Assembly: GCA_963383645.1 (NCBI GenBank)
Contig: OY726565.1
Span: forward strand, 30,250,034 to 30,314,033
Length of the DNA stretch: 64,000 bases
Source: Muscardinus avellanarius
Taxonomy: Eukaryota; Chordata; Mammalia; Rodentia; Gliridae
Direction of reading: 5' to 3'
Position 1 is the first letter of the stretch. Each line of letters opens with the position of its first letter. Below, piece after piece: positions 44,992-56,890 of the stretch. A program made the position numbers and the translations under genes. Under the pieces are notes generated by a model. The model saw only the letters and a list, made by a program, of their open reading frames with translations. It had not been told where the DNA came from and made no database searches.

Positions 44992-46754
44992 CTGTTGGAT
45001 AAAACAAATAAGTAGATAATGAATAAAGATTTTTTAATCAGAAACAGAGACTATTTTAAACCTTTAGACTAGAATTTCATTATAAGTAGTCATAGAGTCT
45101 ATTTATAATCATCTGGTGCAATAGAAAAAGAAAAATTTAGAAAACACATCAAAATAACAAATACTAAAGACCCATTATGTAAGCAGTAGTCTCTCCCTAT
45201 CACTAAGAGTTTTTACACTTCCAAATTCTTTCATTAAGTTGAAATAAATTACCTTGAGAAGCTCACATATTCCCCAAAATAAAACCAATTTTACATGCTA
45301 AGGCCATGTACATGTGCAAATGTTTAGTGATGATAAGGGAATGTGAGTCAATTAAAAGGAAATGTTTCTTGGCTCTAAGGCTGAGAGAGAAAAAATTGGA
45401 TCCCTTGTGTCCTCCTATGGCTGAGTCAAGCATGGTTTGAGAAGAATCTCTGAAGCAGAATTGATGCTTTTCTGTCTGAAACCATGTAACACTTTCTCCC
45501 TAGAGGTAGAAAAAGGCCTAGATAATCAACTCTTGGACAGAAAAGAAGCTTTTCTCCTACAAGTTTTGGCAGAAGGCACAGAATGTCTCTTGTGGCTCCA
45601 CGTCCTAGTAATGTGGCACTAGTACTTATAGACTATAACGCTGCCTTGCTTCTTCAAACATACGATCTGGCCAAGTTGGCATGATGCCTTTTATGTGTTC
45701 AAGAAATATCTTGATAACATTCCATGTTAAAAATAATATTTTCTCCATGTTACCTCATCTCTCATCTAGTCCCTTTATCTCCATCTTCCCTGATTAACTA
45801 GCCCTTGTGAAAAAATGCTAGATCAATTACATTTATGCATTTTTTTCCTTTCAGTCAAAAGATCTGACTCTTGTGAAGACAACAGAAGTCATATTAAAAG
45901 AAGTTATACATGGGAGATTAAAGGTTACTGACAAACCAATCAATGTGGCTAACCATGAAAGAGTTAGAAACTCAAAAATGTGGTCTAACTACAATATGAT
46001 CTGTGCCTCCTTAAAATAAATTAGCTTTGGTTTTAGTCTGAATTTTCCATTAGCTTTCCCAGATCATTTCAAATTTCGGACATTATTTTCTGACTGGGTC
46101 CGGAGTTTCTAAAAGCTTTGTTTCTTCTTGTTCTTTTCTCTACATAAGTTGCCAAATGCATATTTTTTCAACATAACAGTTTTCATTTTAATGAATAACT
46201 AATATGTATTTCTATTATTATATCCAGGTGCAAACTCTCACAAAGTAAAATAACATCTCGAGCTACCCAACCAATTGCTGGAGTACCAGCCAATAAAAAC
46301 TAACCACTGCCTGTCTGATCATGAGCAAGCAAAAGTCCTGCGGCCTTCATTTTCCAGAGGTTGAAACACTACGAGAATGCCTGCTTTCAGTCCTCACTCA
46401 TTCCATTCAATCTGTCAGCACCACAGGGGGCATGTTCAAAATAACAAGCCGCCTTTCTGTCTTCACAATCTCTCTTAGAAGAAACATAACTACAATGCTA
46501 GCCTTCAATTCAAAAGGTCAGTAATCCATCATACTGCGGGGCCAGGCTGAGATTCTTGGGCCTGGAAATAAGGAGACAAGGGTCCTAGTTTCCTGAGTGC
46601 AGATCACTACCTACTCAGGAAACCAAACTAGGTCATCCAGGAGGAGTCTTCTGATAAGCCTAAAGTTCTAAGAGTCTATAAAGTGAGAAAAGATACCAGG
46701 AACCTCTTGCCCATTATTTAAAAGAGAGAGAAACGCCCTGCTTCTCACACTTAC
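44992..46754 (-). other. COL14A1 intron without recognised repeats
   Basis: Nothing recognised in 1.8 kb. A 67-codon frame at 46321-46524 on the plus strand has no recognisable family. Confidence 0.45.
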
Positions 46755-46893
46755 GAGGTGGGCTGACTCACAAAGGCGTTCTTCTGAAGCCTGTAAGCTG
46801 AGTAGCTGGGGAAAGACCCTGTCTCCAAAGACACTCCTTGTACAGAAGCAAAATTCTTTTCTGTCAGGTTGTATGCTTCAAGCATCTTAAATC
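46755..46893 (-). CDS. COL14A1: COL14A1 exon: TSPN domain
   Basis: This exon encodes residues 541-587. It starts [15 protein letters not shown], with a sequon at NLT, and continues [18 protein letters not shown] to SQPTS. This is the first beta-sandwich part of the TSPN/laminin-G-like domain. Acceptor is ATAAAG and donor GTAAGT. Confidence 0.95.
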
Positions 46894-46990
46894 CTTTATA
46901 TCAGAAAAGAAAATAGTAAAAATAAGTCCACTTTAATTATGCTATTCCTTTAATCTTAAAATAAACTAACCCCAGGATATAAATACTTAC

Positions 46991-47029
46991 CTGGTGACGT
47001 GTAGCCATCCAAATAAATCAGAGGACAAC
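46991..47029 (-). CDS. COL14A1: COL14A1 39-bp micro-exon in the TSPN domain
   Basis: This 39-bp exon encodes residues 528-540 (SCPLIYLDGYTSP, with the first and last codons split). It is too short to stand out as an open frame and was placed by phase. The upstream exon leaves A and this exon supplies GT, making Ser. The last base G pairs with GA of the next exon to give Gly. Acceptor is TTGCAG and donor GTAAGT. Confidence 0.93.
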
Positions 47030-47299
47030 CTGCAATATATGGTGTTGTATAAGTATAATTCACTGGCATGATGTGCAAACATTACATAGGCACAGAAAGT
47101 AGCAGTGTAACCCGATCAAGTAAACAGACTGTCCATCCACTGATACTTTAACCTTTTATAAGCTATTTCTTTTAGGTTTTCTGTGTGTAGGGAAAGTTAT
47201 ACTATTGACTGGTGTAACAAATGTTTTTTTTTTTCTTTTTTTACCATTGACTAGTAAAACTGGAATTTTACAATATTCTAAAAAAATAAAATAAAACAA

Positions 47300-47535
47300 A
47301 GTTAAAGAGAAAATATTTTTCTTTTCTTTCTTTCTCTTTCATTTTTTAACACTAGCGATTAAACCCAAGGGTATTCTATCTCCGAACTACACCCCCAGAT
47401 CTTTTTATTTTTTATTTTGAAACAAGTTCCTGCTAAATTGCTAAGGCTGACCTCTAACCTGCAATTTTTCTGTCTCGGCCTCCCAAGTACTAGGATTAAA
47501 TACTGGGATTATAGGTACGCACCATCATTCCTAAA
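47300..47535 (-). repeat. B1/ID SINE, diverged
   Basis: CTAGCGATTAAACCCAAGGG and CTCGGCCTCCCAAGTACTAG mark it. Confidence 0.75.
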
Positions 47536-48578
47536 CAGATAAAGGGGGAATTTTTTTCAATGGATTGACAAACAGGGGAAATATTTTCAATATGCTCAAT
47601 AGATTTAAATTTATGCAAAGGGAGAAGAGTTTGTCCATCCCAGCGCACTTCCCTACCAAGCCTCTAAGCTTCATGCTGGCTACTGCACATCTCATTACAG
47701 TAACAAGCACATGGTCATTTTCAATCCTGGACCTTCCGTGACTCAGGGGCCAAATGGCTGCATCCAGGACCACCTGGAAGTGGGAGGGAGACAATTTTAG
47801 CCTCACCCAGGGTCAGCACTGTAGCTCCATTCTGGAGTTCAGCATAGGCCTCCAGTAACCCACTGAAGTTTGTTTACTACTGCTACCTTGAATCAGAATT
47901 CTGAGTTTTTAATATAATGCTTAATAAGGGACATATTATACATGTAAGGTACAGCTCTACATAGCATTAGGGGTCTAAACTAGTCACGTAATTGTCCCCA
48001 TAATCTAATACCCCAATGTATTCTTAATGGGTAAGCAAATGATAAATTGACTTAATTGATCTTTGGTCCTTCACTGTAGTTTAAAAGCTGAACTTGAAGT
48101 ATTATTATAAGAGGAATTGAAACCTAAACAAACAAATGAGAACCAACTGACTTTCTAGAGCCCACCCATGCACAACCCAGTCTCTCTTCTGCTCTCTTGA
48201 AGCATGGATGTTGATAGAACCAATGCCAACTGATTACTAATAGGGAAAACCTTCATCTCACAGAAATGTTTCTATATATGTAATTTTAAGCTGGAAATTA
48301 ATTTACCCAAATGTCACAGGCATTGAAGTGGTGGAGAAAAGATCTATTAAAGTGCTTTATTTCCATGTAAGGATTATTGTATCTTAAAGGCTAAAAATGG
48401 GCTTCTAACAAGCACACGTTTAGCATGATCTCAATGGAACAATGATTCACCGCGTTTTCAAGTCATTTCCCAGGATATATTTATTCACAGACTTGATCCC
48501 ATACAGTATGACTCCATGAGTAATCATTTCTCAAAACAAGAGAAGTTGTGGACCTCTGTTAATGGGACTGTGACTTAC
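47536..48578 (-). other. COL14A1 intron portion, no recognised feature
   Basis: No repeat or exon recognised between the SINE and the exon at 48579. Confidence 0.45.
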
Positions 48579-48743
48579 TTGAAGTAGCCGTTTCACAAAC
48601 AAAAGTAATAAGATTGTCCTCGATCTTCTCGAAAGATTCAAAGTCATCCACAATGAACACATGCCGCTCACTTGGCTTGCTGGCGATGTTGGCAAGCTCA
48701 TTGTAGTCAACATCAGCCACACCCACAACAAAGACACTGAACC
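48579..48743 (-). CDS. COL14A1: COL14A1 exon: end of VWA and start of the TSPN domain
   Basis: This exon encodes residues 473-527 plus one base. It finishes the VWA fold with [20 protein letters not shown] and [14 protein letters not shown]. It enters the next domain through VCETATS. Its Cys at about 522 starts the N-terminal thrombospondin-like (TSPN/laminin-G-like) module. Acceptor is TTGCAG and donor GTAAGT. Confidence 0.95.
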
Positions 48744-50340
48744 CTGCAAAGCATCATTCATAGAGGGGGTCACAGATCCTTCTACTGCCGCTCATTGTGC
48801 AATAATTCAAAATAGAATCTGATAAGAAATAACGTATTTTCTTAGCATTTGTGAGTCCTTTGGTTTGACATGCATTCTCTTTAGTGGATATATGTACTTT
48901 CTTCTAATCATCTATTTTCTAGCTTATTATTATTCAATTCATTGTATATACTAAAATAACATTATAACAATTAAAAGATAGAGATTTTTTAAATTAAGGC
49001 ATCATAATCATAACAAAGTTCAGAGTGAAAAAGTCATACAGGCACACAGCGCTCAGTGAGCCTCCCCTGGATCCCACCTGTTCCCTCCACTCCCCCTGCA
49101 CAACACTGAGATTGGCATTGATAAATCTGTGTATGCAAGATCTGTGGTGTACATTGCCTTTCACAGATCCATAATCCTAATATACACAGGAATTCTGTAA
49201 CTTTCTTAGGTACTGTGAATGACTTCAGTTTATATGACTCAAAAACCAAGAATGGGATATTTTAAATCCGAACTATTGAAACTGATTTTTCTTAACAAAT
49301 TCAGGCCCAACAGCAGCACTTTGTCCACCTTCAAAGTAGAATCTGCAACTCCCGCTAGCAATAAACATCCCCTTACTTAGACTAAGGCAAATAAAGTTTC
49401 ACTACAAAAGCTTAATTTGACATCAGGGGAAAATTGGGCTATATATGAAATTAAAGATGTATATAATTGTAAATTTATAGATGCATGCTAATTATAATAA
49501 CTAGTTCTCTAGTTATTATATACATAGAGAAGCAAACATTCATAATCCCAAAATTAAATCATCCAGGAGCTCCAATTATGCAGAAACCTGCCCAAAGTGT
49601 ATAAACTAATGGCAATAAATAATTTAAAAAGATGAAAAATCTCCACTGAAAGAAGTAAAGTATGACTTAGCACTAATCTTAACTCAAATTTTAACAAAAG
49701 AATTATGTATATGCAGATGGCAAACTCCGCTTAACAAAATACAATTTATTTCAGTAGATCACACATAGCATAGAATTCTTTTTTAAAAAGGTTTATTTTT
49801 GGACCCTGCATGCAGCAGTAGAAGCAGGAAAGACCTAGTTTCATTTCTAATAATCCTAAATAACTAAAGGGCAGCATTGCAAGGAGCTCTCTAGATGTTT
49901 TGTTGACAAGATTTACCCTGGGATCTCAATACTTCTTACTTGTTATGTATCTGTCAGCAATATGAGGACGAGATGAAGCTAAAGGCAACCTGTGTCTTTG
50001 CCTAGGAAGCAGCACCAAGATTCATCCCTGCTATGGCCAGAAGCCTGCTCCAGGATTATCCCATTATCACAGCTTTTGCAGTCTTCTAGCCACTATAGAG
50101 AGATTCACTCAACCCCTTGATAAGCCATGAATCACATCTTATACAAAAGAATACACACTGCCATTTTTGAGCAGTTACCAAACCATTCCATAACTAAATA
50201 TAAATTAGTATCACACTAGTATAGGGGCACAGAGTAAACTGAACAATAAAATAAAATCTGCAGTTTTGTTCATTTGCAATCATTCGTGAACATTTAAAAC
50301 TGAAAATAAGGAGCGTAATCAAATTCATGCCTGTGATTAC
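48744..50340 (-). other. COL14A1 intron inside the VWA domain
   Basis: About 1.6 kb, AT-rich, no recognised repeat. Confidence 0.45.
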
Positions 50341-50484
50341 CTGACTGCTGGATGACAAATGCTGCTTTCTTGACCTCATCCTGGGACCGGCCATCTGTCA
50401 CCACCACCAGCACCTTGGGGACATTCTTCCGCATGCCGCTTTCCCAGGTCAAGACCTTCTCCTTGATAAACGTGAGGGCCTTGC
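50341..50484 (-). CDS. COL14A1: COL14A1 exon: VWA domain, middle part with the third metal ligand
   Basis: This exon encodes residues 425-472 plus one base. It begins [17 protein letters not shown] and contains [17 protein letters not shown]. The Asp at about 455 in the VTDGRS turn is the third MIDAS ligand. All three MIDAS loops are therefore intact. Acceptor is CTGTAG and donor GTAATC. Confidence 0.96.
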
Positions 50485-50657
50485 CTACAGAGTATGGCAT
50501 GGAACATTTTAGTGTCACTTCTGGAAAAACTACCCAAGTGCCATTAACCATGCCCAGTTGACAAAGAGTCTGGACATTGGAGTGAGAAGATTCACTCAAT
50601 TCTAGCACCCTGACCACTCTAGAGAGTGGGAGCCAGGTGTGCAGAGACTGATCGTAC

Positions 50658-50781
50658 CTGTTCTGGTGTTTCCTCCTCGGTACCTAATATTCTGAAGGGC
50701 CCCGAGGGCCAGGGCCTTGTCATTGTATGTGTTCAGCTTGAACTCTGACTTGACCTCATCACTGTACTGAACAAATGAAAC
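50658..50781 (-). CDS. COL14A1: COL14A1 exon: VWA domain, middle part
   Basis: This exon encodes residues 384-424 plus one base, from [14 protein letters not shown] to [11 protein letters not shown]. The GGNTRT stretch carries the expected MIDAS threonine (about residue 422). Acceptor is TTTCAG and donor GTACGA. Confidence 0.95.
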
Positions 50782-51089
50782 CTGAAAGGCAATGAGGTTA
50801 CAATGAGCACCAGAATCTTGTTTCCTACTATAAACTATGAGTGCTTCTGCTAGCTGCAGAAAAAAGAGAGTGTCTTAGTCCTGACTGAATGTTATATGCC
50901 CTTTATAGTTAATATTATAACACTGCTATTGTCTCAATGGATTTTACAATTTCCAATATTCAATGAAATTTGCAGAACTGATATTAATAATGAAAATATA
51001 CTCTAGCATTGCCTTTCTATAGATCATGGGAAGAGATGACTAAGTTTCTGCAATTCTGAGATTCCAGCATTAGAAATGAGGACATGCTT

Positions 51090-51430
51090 TTTTTTTCTTT
51101 CGGATACTAGTGATTGTACCAAGCTATACCTTCAGCCAGTTTATTTTATTTTTTTTGTGTGTGTTTTGTTTCATTTTGTTTTGAAACAAGGTCTCATTAG
51201 GTTACAGGTTCTCAAGCTGTCTTCATACCTGTGCTCCTCCCGTCTCAGCCTCTCAACTACTGACATTACAGGCATATACCATCAAACCCAGCCTATTTTT
51301 CATTTTCAAACAGGGTCTTGCTAAATTGGTGAAGGCCACTCTAATTTGATGAAGCTAGCTTTGATCCTGTGATCCTCCTCAGCCTCCCAAGTCCTGGGAT
51401 TAAAGGTATATGCCACCCGTTCCTGATATA
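51090..51430 (-). repeat. Old SINE sequence, apparently two overlapping copies
   Basis: Two B1-like bodies in tandem (TTGAAACAAGGTCTCATTAG and TTCAAACAGGGTCTTGCTAA) follow a single ID-like part, which suggests nested or tandem old insertions. Confidence 0.6.
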
Positions 51431-51559
51431 CCACTTGAACTCAAATGTTGGTTGGACAATTAGTTCTTAGCCAACTGCTCCTTCTCGTTGAGTGCACTCA
51501 TTTCATGGTAATATGAACATGTTGCATGTGTGATAATAATAAGCACTTTTGAAAAAATT

Positions 51560-51720
51560 AGTGACAGTGTAATTTAGTTGAAAAAGCATAGGCTTTACAG
51601 CAAGATTCACTAGGCTCAAATCCTAGTTCTGTTAATTAATTGCTGTGTGACACTCAGCAAGTTCCCCATGTCAAGCTTTAGTTTCCTTATCAGTAAAGTA
51701 GAGATAATTATATTTACCTT
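51560..51720 (+). repeat. MIR element
   Basis: The MIR core is clear: GGCTCAAATCCTAGTTCTG, GCTGTGTGACACTCAGCAAG and TAGTTTCCTTATCAGTAAAG. It is an ancient tRNA-derived mammalian SINE. Confidence 0.85.
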
Positions 51721-51734
51721 CTTGGGCTGTTTTT

Positions 51735-51970
51735 TTTTATTGTGATCGTAATTTTTTAAATTTTTTTATTGAACATAAATGGTATACATTTAAACTATAC
51801 TTGGTGCCCTCTCCCCCCTGCCCCTGTTTTCCCTTTCCCCCTCCCACCAATGATTGTCCTGGGTAACCATGCCATATTCCTAATTTTATACATATTTGGA
51901 TGTAGACCCTCATTAATCAAGTTCAGTCTTCCTCCTCCCCTATCTTTCCATTCAGACTTTTAAAGGACTA
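51735..51970 (-). mobile_element. L1 3' UTR-like fragment
   Basis: TTTTTTTATTGAACATAAAT followed by a C-rich stretch (CCTTTCCCCCTCCCACCAAT) resembles an antisense L1 3' end. Confidence 0.45.
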
Positions 51971-51974
51971 GTAA

Positions 51975-53253
51975 TCATGTCTTCAAAGTAACCAGTTCAC
52001 TGAAGGAAATATAGTATACTAAAATCTAATAGGTATCTTTCTTAGAAATCTTAATTTCTAAAAAAGATGACAAAACAGACTAGTTATTGACAAATTAAAT
52101 AAAGAATGCATCTAGAATTTTTGCTTTTCTTGGGTTGGAACAATGTCCACAGGATCATTTGGGAATTTGAGATTTAGTATATTCCATAAAGTACTATTCC
52201 ATAAAGAAGATGTGTTTTTTGGTGAAATTGTCATTTATTTCAAAATCTCTTGTTTTTATAATGTCTCAAGGATTCCACAATAAAATACAAACTGCAAAAT
52301 AAAGAAAAAATTTCACCAAAATAAGCAGAAAATAAAAGAAAAAAATTTAAGAAAAGATGTAATTTTTGCTTTATGGAGTTAATGATTTAGATATAATAGT
52401 GTCACACAAATGATGATGATGTAAAGTGACGTTGGCATGATGGCCAAAATACTTTAGTAGCATGGAATGCCTAAAGCCATCAGGGGCCATCCCAGAAGCG
52501 GTGGAATCTGAAGTGGGTCTTCAATGGTGCAGAATTCAAGGACTAGCTAATAATAGCTTGAATGAGATCCTCCAAGGAGTGTGGGAAGACTATCCCAAAT
52601 ATTTAGAGCCACTGGGCCTGAGTGGTTCCCAGTTCGTGGGAAAGTCAGGAAGGCTGGAGGAGAGTCTCAGCTTTATAAGCAGATTATAAGCTAAATGACA
52701 AATTACTCTTGTTTTCCTCTTATAGAAACACAAACTTCTCCAACTTCCTACTCTGGTGCAACAGATAAATTTAGAATAGTTTCACAGCATTTTAGTTTGT
52801 AATTATGATTTTAAGAAAACAAACACTCTTTAATAGTGGACAATTTTCATTTGAAGACAATATCTAGAATGTAATAATGGGAGAAACAACAGAGTCCAAG
52901 CACACAATCACTGTACTTTTCTCACTTTATAAGACATGGCAATCACAATGCAGTTAATGTTCAGAACTTTGGATGACCTTTTATGGAAATGTATCACTAT
53001 TGGAAGTTTTCAAGCAGAAAGTTGAAGTCCGAATCCCCTATATTGTCCAACAGGAATATCATGCAGAAAAAGAGAAAAACTAAAGAAATATTTATTTTTC
53101 TATTTCTTTACCAGGAACACCCAAATCCTTCCTAAAAATATGCATATAAAAGAAATACCAAATGCATAGTTTATTAAGTGACTTCCTACTTTTAAAGGAA
53201 AGTTCAATAGAAATCACAAGACACTACCACTGAGTAGCCATTGATAGACTCAC
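51975..53253 (-). other. COL14A1 intron portion, no recognised feature
   Basis: No repeat or exon recognised. Confidence 0.45.
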
Positions 53254-53393
53254 CTGAATTCCTGCAGGACTGATTTCATCAAAGGCTCCCACAGTATTGA
53301 AGATGAATTTTACGACTTTGTTAAAATTGTCATCCCCGATACTCCAAGAGGCATCAGTCAAGAATACAATATCTGCCTTAGCCCCTTTGCATA
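53254..53393 (-). CDS. COL14A1: COL14A1 exon: VWA domain, N-terminal part with MIDAS
   Basis: This exon encodes residues 337-383. It opens the second von Willebrand factor A domain with [18 protein letters not shown]. The DASWS at 350-354 is the DxSxS part of a metal-ion-dependent adhesion site. It ends DEISPAGIQ in phase 0. Acceptor is TTTCAG and donor GTGAGT. An intact MIDAS fits divalent-cation-dependent ligand binding, although the ligand of this domain is not fixed by sequence. Confidence 0.96.
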
Positions 53394-54483
53394 CTGAAAA
53401 AAGAGGAAGTCCCAAGTCTTATTAATTCTTTTATTTAGATGAGATTACATAATTGAAAAATATAGGGTGGCACCTTGCCACTTGAAAGTGTGGCTCAGTG
53501 ACATCAGCACTGCCAGTGAGCATGTCAGAAACACAGACTCTGGAGCCATACCCCAGACTCTCGAGTCAGTCAGCAACTGATGCCTAGACTCAAAGCACAA
53601 CAGAAACACTAGTTGAGCAGACCCCTGATTCTTGCTCTGTAGTTTCTCTGTTTAGACCCATTATGGCAAGACATGGTCTTTCCTCAAGAAATTCTTCAAG
53701 TAGCTTCAAACAATAAATGAGGAGGAATCAAATAAGCAGCAAAGATGTTCAGAACTAAAAGAGAGCCATCATTGGGTTTGGAGAAATTGGATATAAACAT
53801 CAAATATTTGGCTCAAATAAAATAACATTCTAAGTTAGGCCACTACAGAGTGGGAAAGAAGAGCAGATAAATATCTTTGAGTATTTTTCAACTTGGAAGC
53901 TAAAAGGAAAACTCAACAAGATTTTAGTTTATGAAAACTGAATATACAGAATCTACGACACCCAGAGTGAAACCTAATATAAACTGTGGACTTTGGGTTG
54001 TAATAATGTGTCTATGATAAATTCATTGACTGTAATAAATGTCCCACTCTGATGGCAGTTTTAGCTTTGTGTAACCCAGGGTCCTTCTCAGGTCATGAGC
54101 CAGGAATTCCAATCACAGACTTGGGGATTATGTTGTAGATACAGACAAAAAGGTTGACAGTGCCTTTGGAAGCCAGTAGCCAGCAGAAAGAATGCTTTCT
54201 GCATGACCACGGGCTGTGGAAGATATTGTGAGACATTAATCTGAAGAAGTGAGGAAACAGAAACAGTTCCAGCCAAAGAGATGGAGTAGTAGTTGACTGA
54301 CTGACTCTATTCACACTAAAATGTGCCTAGAGAGGGAGAGGAACAATCCACTGGTGACCTTTTCTGTCTAAAAGCACCTCAGCAGAAATAACAAATGTCC
54401 CATGTCAATTGTAAATGATGTGCATGAAACATAATAAGAAGTCTCCAAATTTCTAAATTTATTTTCCAGTAACTTGTACTTAC
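53394..54483 (-). other. COL14A1 intron between hinge and VWA exons
   Basis: About 1.1 kb without recognised repeats. Confidence 0.45.
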
Positions 54484-54558
54484 CATCCCGGGCTGGTGGG
54501 ATAGTGGGAGGTGGAGGAGGTGTGGGTGGCTCTGTAGGAGCTTCTGTTGGTTTTAGGG
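54484..54558 (-). CDS. COL14A1: COL14A1 exon: Pro/Thr-rich hinge before the VWA domain
   Basis: This 75-bp exon encodes residues 312-336. It is a low-complexity hinge rich in Pro, Thr and Glu, with the core PTEPPTPPPPPTIPPARD. It joins the last FN3 repeat to the second VWA domain. The many Thr-Pro steps make it a plausible site of mucin-type O-glycosylation (inference). Acceptor is TTCTAG and donor GTAAGT. Confidence 0.94.
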
Positions 54559-55086
54559 CTAGAATTTAAAAATAATAATTAAAAAGTATAAATATGTACA
54601 CATTTTCCATTTCAGAAACTAAATTTCAAGAGCAATTTCAATCTTCATGAATAAACCAAGTCATAAAAAATAAGTCCCCAGCCTCATTTTCACTGGTGTA
54701 CAGGAGACTCTACAATACCCGAGTTGGTATCCTTGAGTAATTCACATCAACTACAGCTGCAGAAAGCAAACATTCAAAGGAAGAGCTCACATTTGAATGA
54801 CTTCGAATGTGTAAAAGTCACTCATATGGACGCATAACCACCTATGTCTCCTAGTGCCAGCTCTTCCTCCATTAGACCTTTTCTTAAAGCAGCACCAACT
54901 TGAGACAACCTACAATTCCTGCAGGTGAAGGTCCTGAGCCAATTGTAGACTCTACTTTCAGGAACCGCCATCATTCCCTGGTCATCGGTGGTGAGAGGTC
55001 CCTGCACAGGGTCACTGAGGTCTCCAGAACCTACTGTGTTCTATGCTGAAGCCTTAGGAGGATTTCCAGATTGCTCAAAAACTTAC

Positions 55087-55233
55087 TGGTATGTTCTCTG
55101 ACAGGGACACCAGGACCCTCAAGATTCGGTGTCTGCACAAAGACAGTGACACCATACTCAGCGTCTGGTGACAGGCCAGTGAAGCAGTGGCTGGTTTCTG
55201 ATCCACGCACTGTGATTTCTTGTCCTCTAGTTC
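55087..55233 (-). CDS. COL14A1: COL14A1 exon: second half of the last FN3 repeat
   Basis: This exon encodes residues 263-311 plus one base. It starts [17 protein letters not shown] and has the FN3 end signature ([17 protein letters not shown]). It then leaves the fold through [10 protein letters not shown]. Acceptor is AATCAG and donor GTAAGT. The lone Cys in SHCF could form a disulphide or stay buried; the sequence does not say which. Confidence 0.95.
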
Positions 55234-55366
55234 CTGATTAAGACGGCAATGGGAAATGTCAGTGTGACCAACTATTGTATTCGAAGACATTTTTGTGTAT
55301 AATTGTATAAACAAATGAAACCCTCTTTGTTGTATATACTCCAGTTTATTTTTTAAACATACATAC

Positions 55367-55483
55367 CATCCGCAGGGCTGAGTTTTAGCCTGTAAGAAGT
55401 AGCTGCCCGGTGAGGTGACCATCTAACACAGAACGTGTCCCACCCAACCTGGTAAGTTTTCAGATCTGTCACATTTAAATACA
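55367..55483 (-). CDS. COL14A1: COL14A1 exon: first half of the last FN3 repeat
   Basis: This exon encodes residues 224-262 plus one base. It begins [16 protein letters not shown] and ends KLSPADG. It contains a potential N-glycosylation sequon (NVT). Acceptor is TTATAG and donor GTATGT. Only 133 bp separate it from the next exon, the shortest intron seen here. Confidence 0.95.
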
Positions 55484-55544
55484 CTATAAAACAAAGGAAA
55501 AAAAAAGAAATAGATTCACTTTGTAAATAAAGGGAAGATACCTT

Positions 55545-55769
55545 TATTTATTTTTATTGATTGATTTATTCTGGTACTTGGGATGGAACCCAAGGGCATT
55601 CTACCTCCAAGCTATACCCCCAGCCCTATTTTTTATTCTTATTTTCAAACAGAGTCTCACTGAGTTGCAAAGGGCCTCACTAAGTAGCTGAGGCTGTCCG
55701 CAAACTGCAATCCTCCTGTCTCAGCCTCCCAAATGTTGGGATTACAAGCGTGTGCCACCACGCCCAGTT
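55545..55769 (-). repeat. B1/ID SINE
   Basis: GGTACTTGGGATGGAACCCA to GTGCCACCACGCCCAG; it begins only about 60 bp upstream (transcript sense) of the acceptor ending at 55484. Confidence 0.9.
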
Positions 55770-56152
55770 CCTACTTTTAATCATAATACAACTTTCAAAT
55801 TCTACTATATCTGAAAAAATAAGTGTCTAAAGTATAAATATTTCTTATAAAAATCCATAAAAAATACATATGAAAATGTAGTAGAGCCAACATAGATCTT
55901 TCTATCAATCACTGATTTTCAAGTAAAGGTGATTCTACATAGTCTCTCTCAAAGCCATGAACAACAAAGATGTCTCAAGGAAAAATAATAAAAATATTTC
56001 TAAAAGGCTACCTGCTAAATCCTTAAATAACTATCAAAGTACTTAGTGACAAAAAAAAACTACCTGTAGGAAAAAAACAGTAATTCAATAATTCAATAAA
56101 ATAACATCAGTGGATTTAGGTAACATGTATCTTAACATCAAATTTTAAGAAA

Positions 56153-56365
56153 AAGCCAGGCATGGTGGTGCATGCTTGTAATCCCAGCATTTGGGAAGCT
56201 GAGATTGGAGGATCGCAGTTCGTGGACAGCCTCAGCTACTTAGTGAGGCCCTCTGCAACTTGGTGAGACCTGGCTTCAAAATAAAGAATTAAAAAAATAG
56301 GGCAGGGGCTGTAGCTCGGAGGTCAAATGCCCCTAGGTAATATCCCCAGACCTGCCCCCAAAAAA
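56153..56365 (+). repeat. B1/ID SINE
   Basis: GCCAGGCATGGTGGTGCATG to the tail after CCCCAGACCTGCCC. Confidence 0.88.
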
Positions 56366-56673
56366 TTGTTTTTTCAAGAAAAACTAAACAGCATCAGAGT
56401 TCTATATAGATATTCATCAATAAGATGATAAATTCTACAAAATTTATATTTTAAAATTCAAAATGTAATATTCTATATAAAATAAGCACTATCAAATGCA
56501 TTTTATATATTTAATTACTTTGCTTATGAACTTAGATCAATTCTTTGACTGAAAATATACTTACATACATCTGAAGAAATGTGTATACATTAAGAAAAAG
56601 TAAAGTTAAAACTGGCTGGCCTGATCATTTTTACCACACATTTCTTACAACCATTGAAAGATGCATGACTCAC

Positions 56674-56820
56674 ATGTAGTGCCCTGATCTGTGAGGGGAA
56701 CACTGAGTCCAGAATCATACTGAGCATAAACATCCACATCGTAGGTAGTACTGGGATTGAGGTTGTGCAAGGTATAGGATGTCACTTCTCCAACAAAGGC
56801 TTCCATGGGCTCATTGGAAC
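56674..56820 (-). CDS. COL14A1: COL14A1 exon: second half of an FN3 repeat
   Basis: This exon encodes residues 175-223 plus one base. It runs [13 protein letters not shown] to VPLTDQGTT and has the FN3 motif [19 protein letters not shown]. Acceptor is TTAAAG and donor GTGAGT. Entry and exit phases are both 1, so the exon pair behaves as a symmetrical module, as expected for a duplicated FN3 array. Confidence 0.95.
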
Positions 56821-56890
56821 CTTTAATAACAATCACAAAAAGATTTAGGAAGATGTGATCACTACCCTCAAATGTTGCTCAAAATTAAAG

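Noticed and set aside
46321..46524. 67-codon plus-strand intronic frame
   Set aside because: No recognisable domain and no transcript signals; the length is expected by chance.
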